Below, in pieces: positions 62,784-64,000 of a stretch of 64,000 bases of DNA. The DNA lies in assembly GCF_900111295.1 (NCBI RefSeq), contig NZ_FOGT01000020.1, positions 1-64,000 on the forward strand, read 5' to 3'. Numbering within the stretch: the stretch's first letter is position 1; each line of letters begins with the position of its first letter. The translations under genes and the position numbers were made by a program. Under the pieces are notes generated by a model that did not search any database, was not told the DNA's origin, and was given only the letters and a program-made list of their open reading frames with translations. The DNA is from Salipaludibacillus aurantiacus (GTDB lineage Bacteria > Bacillota > Bacilli > Bacillales > Salisediminibacteriaceae).

Positions 62784-63230
62784 ATGTATTTCGTAGACCG
62801 GAAACTGATGGAAGAAAGACTGAATTATTTTGAGGAAATAATGGGGGATTTTAGTAAAATAAGATCCACTGAGACAGCGGAAACCAGATTAGCTGTTGAA
62901 CGAATATGCCATATGATGATTGAAGTAATTATGGATGTAGGCAATCAGATGATTGACGGGTTTATTATGAGAGACCCGGGAAGTTATGAAGATATTATTC
63001 ATATCCTTGCTGATGAAAAAGTTTTATCAAAAGAGGAAGCAGAGGCTCTGGAAGCCCTTATTCCCTGGAGAAAGGAGCTTCTGCAGAATTATACAACTCT
63101 AGATGTTGCCGGTATGTATGACGATTTCAAAAACAAGTCGGAGCCATTAATTAATTTCCCGGGGAAAATACGTAAATATCTGGAAAATGAACTGGGCCCT
63201 GTGTCAGCCTTTTTGCCTCAAAAAGATTAG
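62784..63230 (+). CDS. yutE: DUF86 (HepT-like) protein, YutE
   Basis: 148-aa helical protein of the DUF86/HepT-like group (TAETRLAVERICHMMIEVIMDVGNQMI). HepT proteins with RX4HXY motif are toxins, but that motif is not clear here and no MntA antitoxin gene is adjacent, so this is the housekeeping YutE type. AAAGGAG precedes ATG. Function unknown. Confidence 0.85.
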   Translation: MYFVDRKLMEERLNYFEEIMGDFSKIRSTETAETRLAVERICHMMIEVIMDVGNQMIDGFIMRDPGSYEDIIHILADEKVLSKEEAEALEALIPWRKELLQNYTTLDVAGMYDDFKNKSEPLINFPGKIRKYLENELGPVSAFLPQKD

Positions 63231-63305
63231 AAATGAAAGTTTGTGAAAAAGTGAACAAATTATGTAGAGATTAAGTCAATTTTTCAAACTTTTTACTTAT
63301 TAAAT

Positions 63306-63333
63306 TTACTGTCACGGTAACCTTCGTTAAAAT
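63306..63333 (+). promoter_or_regulatory. promoter and palindromic operator of the SufR-like gene
   Basis: TTTACT (63305-63310), 17-nt spacer, TAAAAT (63328-63333). The 15-bp near-palindrome TTACTGTCACGGTAA (63306-63320; 6 of 7 pairs) overlaps the -35, suggesting autoregulation. Confidence 0.55.
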
Positions 63334-63356
63334 AAGGATGAAGGATGGTGAGGTAA

Positions 63357-63998
63357 ATGGCGACAAAGACCACCTCAACAAGAGACCAAATATTAAGCTT
63401 ATTAAAAAAGAAGAAACAAATGACAGTATCAACCATTGCAAAAGAGCTTTCCATTACAGAAATGGCTGTCAGAAGGCATCTGAACACTTTAGAGAGAGAT
63501 AATGTAGTTGAGACGACTTTATTAAGGCAGGCAATGGGGAGGCCGACAAATGTTTATCAGCTTTCCACGTCCGGACAGGAGCTTTTTCCCAGAAATTATG
63601 GGGAGCTGACGATCGATTTACTTAGGACAATTCAGGAAAAAGAAGGATTGGCTAAAGTAAAAGAGTTGTTTGATCACCGGAAAGATAAGCTGAAACTCCG
63701 GTTTGAAAAAAGAATGTTTTTAAAAGACTTCCAAAGCAAGGTCCTGGAGCTGCAAAAAATACAAAACGAACAAGGGTTTATGGCAGAAGTGAATCAGGAA
63801 CCGGACGGAAGTTATACGTTTAAACAGTTTAATTGCCCGATCGCTGCTGTAGCGAAAGAATTTCCTGTTGTATGTGCCGCTGAGATGCAGCTGTTTAAAG
63901 AGCTGCTGGAAACTGGCGATATTCAATGCGAGAAATGTATGTCTACTGGACAGGAGCAACACTGCTATTATAAAATCAAACAGTCAGAAGGCTTTTAA
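63357..63998 (+). CDS. DeoR/ArsR-like regulator with SufR-type cysteines
   Basis: 213 aa. N-terminal helix-turn-helix (about 8-60, SIAKELSITEMAVRRHLNTLE), a middle helical domain, and five C-terminal cysteines: C160-X12-C173-X17-C191-X2-C194-X8-C203. The first pair spacing (X12) and general layout resemble SufR, a [4Fe-4S]-sensing repressor. It is in the same window as sufCDSUB, 15 kb away, so it may respond to Fe-S status, but no matching operator was seen upstream of sufC. Complete within the window. Confidence 0.65.
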   Translation: MATKTTSTRDQILSLLKKKKQMTVSTIAKELSITEMAVRRHLNTLERDNVVETTLLRQAMGRPTNVYQLSTSGQELFPRNYGELTIDLLRTIQEKEGLAKVKELFDHRKDKLKLRFEKRMFLKDFQSKVLELQKIQNEQGFMAEVNQEPDGSYTFKQFNCPIAAVAKEFPVVCAAEMQLFKELLETGDIQCEKCMSTGQEQHCYYKIKQSEGF

Positions 63999-64000
63999 AC

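Noticed and set aside
62784-63230. HepT toxin of a toxin-antitoxin pair
   Set aside because: No adjacent nucleotidyltransferase antitoxin gene and no clear RX4HXY motif; position matches housekeeping yutE.

Overview
The window is 64 kb of chromosome from a low-GC Gram-positive, spore-forming member of the Bacillaceae, probably a halophilic or alkaliphilic relative of Bacillus. Supporting signs are strong AAGGAGG ribosome binding sites with frequent GTG/TTG starts, Bacillus-type SAM-I and lysine riboswitches, sporulation genes (CotF-like coat proteins, yunB, lytH, a YhcN/YlaJ-type lipoprotein, a KinB-like kinase), class IV PHA synthase genes, acidic surface proteins such as MetQ, and sodium-coupled transporters. 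From memory, gene order follows the B. subtilis secG-rnr-smpB, fad-yusI-gcvH, metNPQ, suf, yun and yut neighbourhoods. No CRISPR array, prophage, rRNA, tRNA or IS transposase was seen.

Region by region. 0.1-5.9 kb: secG, two carboxylesterase-type hydrolases, rnr, smpB and tmRNA (secretion, mRNA decay and ribosome rescue), with a 21-bp-period tandem repeat between rnr and smpB. 6-16.5 kb: KinB-like kinase, M20 dipeptidase, ZIP transporter, ilvD, a DUF1858 plus DUF438/hemerythrin/PAS pair behind an Fnr-like and a Fur-like site, and a homoserine dehydrogenase behind two consecutive SAM-I riboswitches. 16.7-24 kb: a translationally coupled beta-propeller lipoprotein/response regulator/sensor kinase operon, a DsbA-family gene with an in-frame TGA exactly at the first CxxC cysteine (candidate selenoprotein), an isolated secY, an ICMT-like methyltransferase and two poly-Gln CotF-like proteins. 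24-32.6 kb: FadR-box-controlled fadN-fadA-fadE, a Zur-box-preceded FAD protein, yusI, gcvH and a YusG-position gene. 32.8-37.7 kb: an AT-richer polyhydroxyalkanoate cluster (SDR, phaP, phaQ, phaR, phaB, phaC). 38-48 kb: SCP2-like protein, SAM-riboswitch-controlled metNPQ, yurZ-like gene, an untracked small ORF and sufCDSUB. 48-64 kb: yunF/yunE/yunD, thyA-dfrA, yunB, a lysine-riboswitch-controlled NhaC-family transporter, an NSS symporter, lytH, lipA, yutC/yutD, two small conserved genes, glpX, a DUF86 gene and a cysteine-rich SufR-like regulator.

How it fits together: beta-oxidation (fad) yields acetyl-CoA and hydroxyacyl-CoA, and the PHA cluster stores reduced carbon. suf and lipA supply Fe-S clusters and lipoate, used by IlvD and GcvH. 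Methionine and lysine supply are governed by riboswitches. Short GGGG-C palindromes (REP-like) are scattered through at least six intergenic spaces, and a second ~170-bp dispersed repeat occurs twice. The most unusual single observation is the UGA-containing thiol oxidoreductase at 19999-20595.
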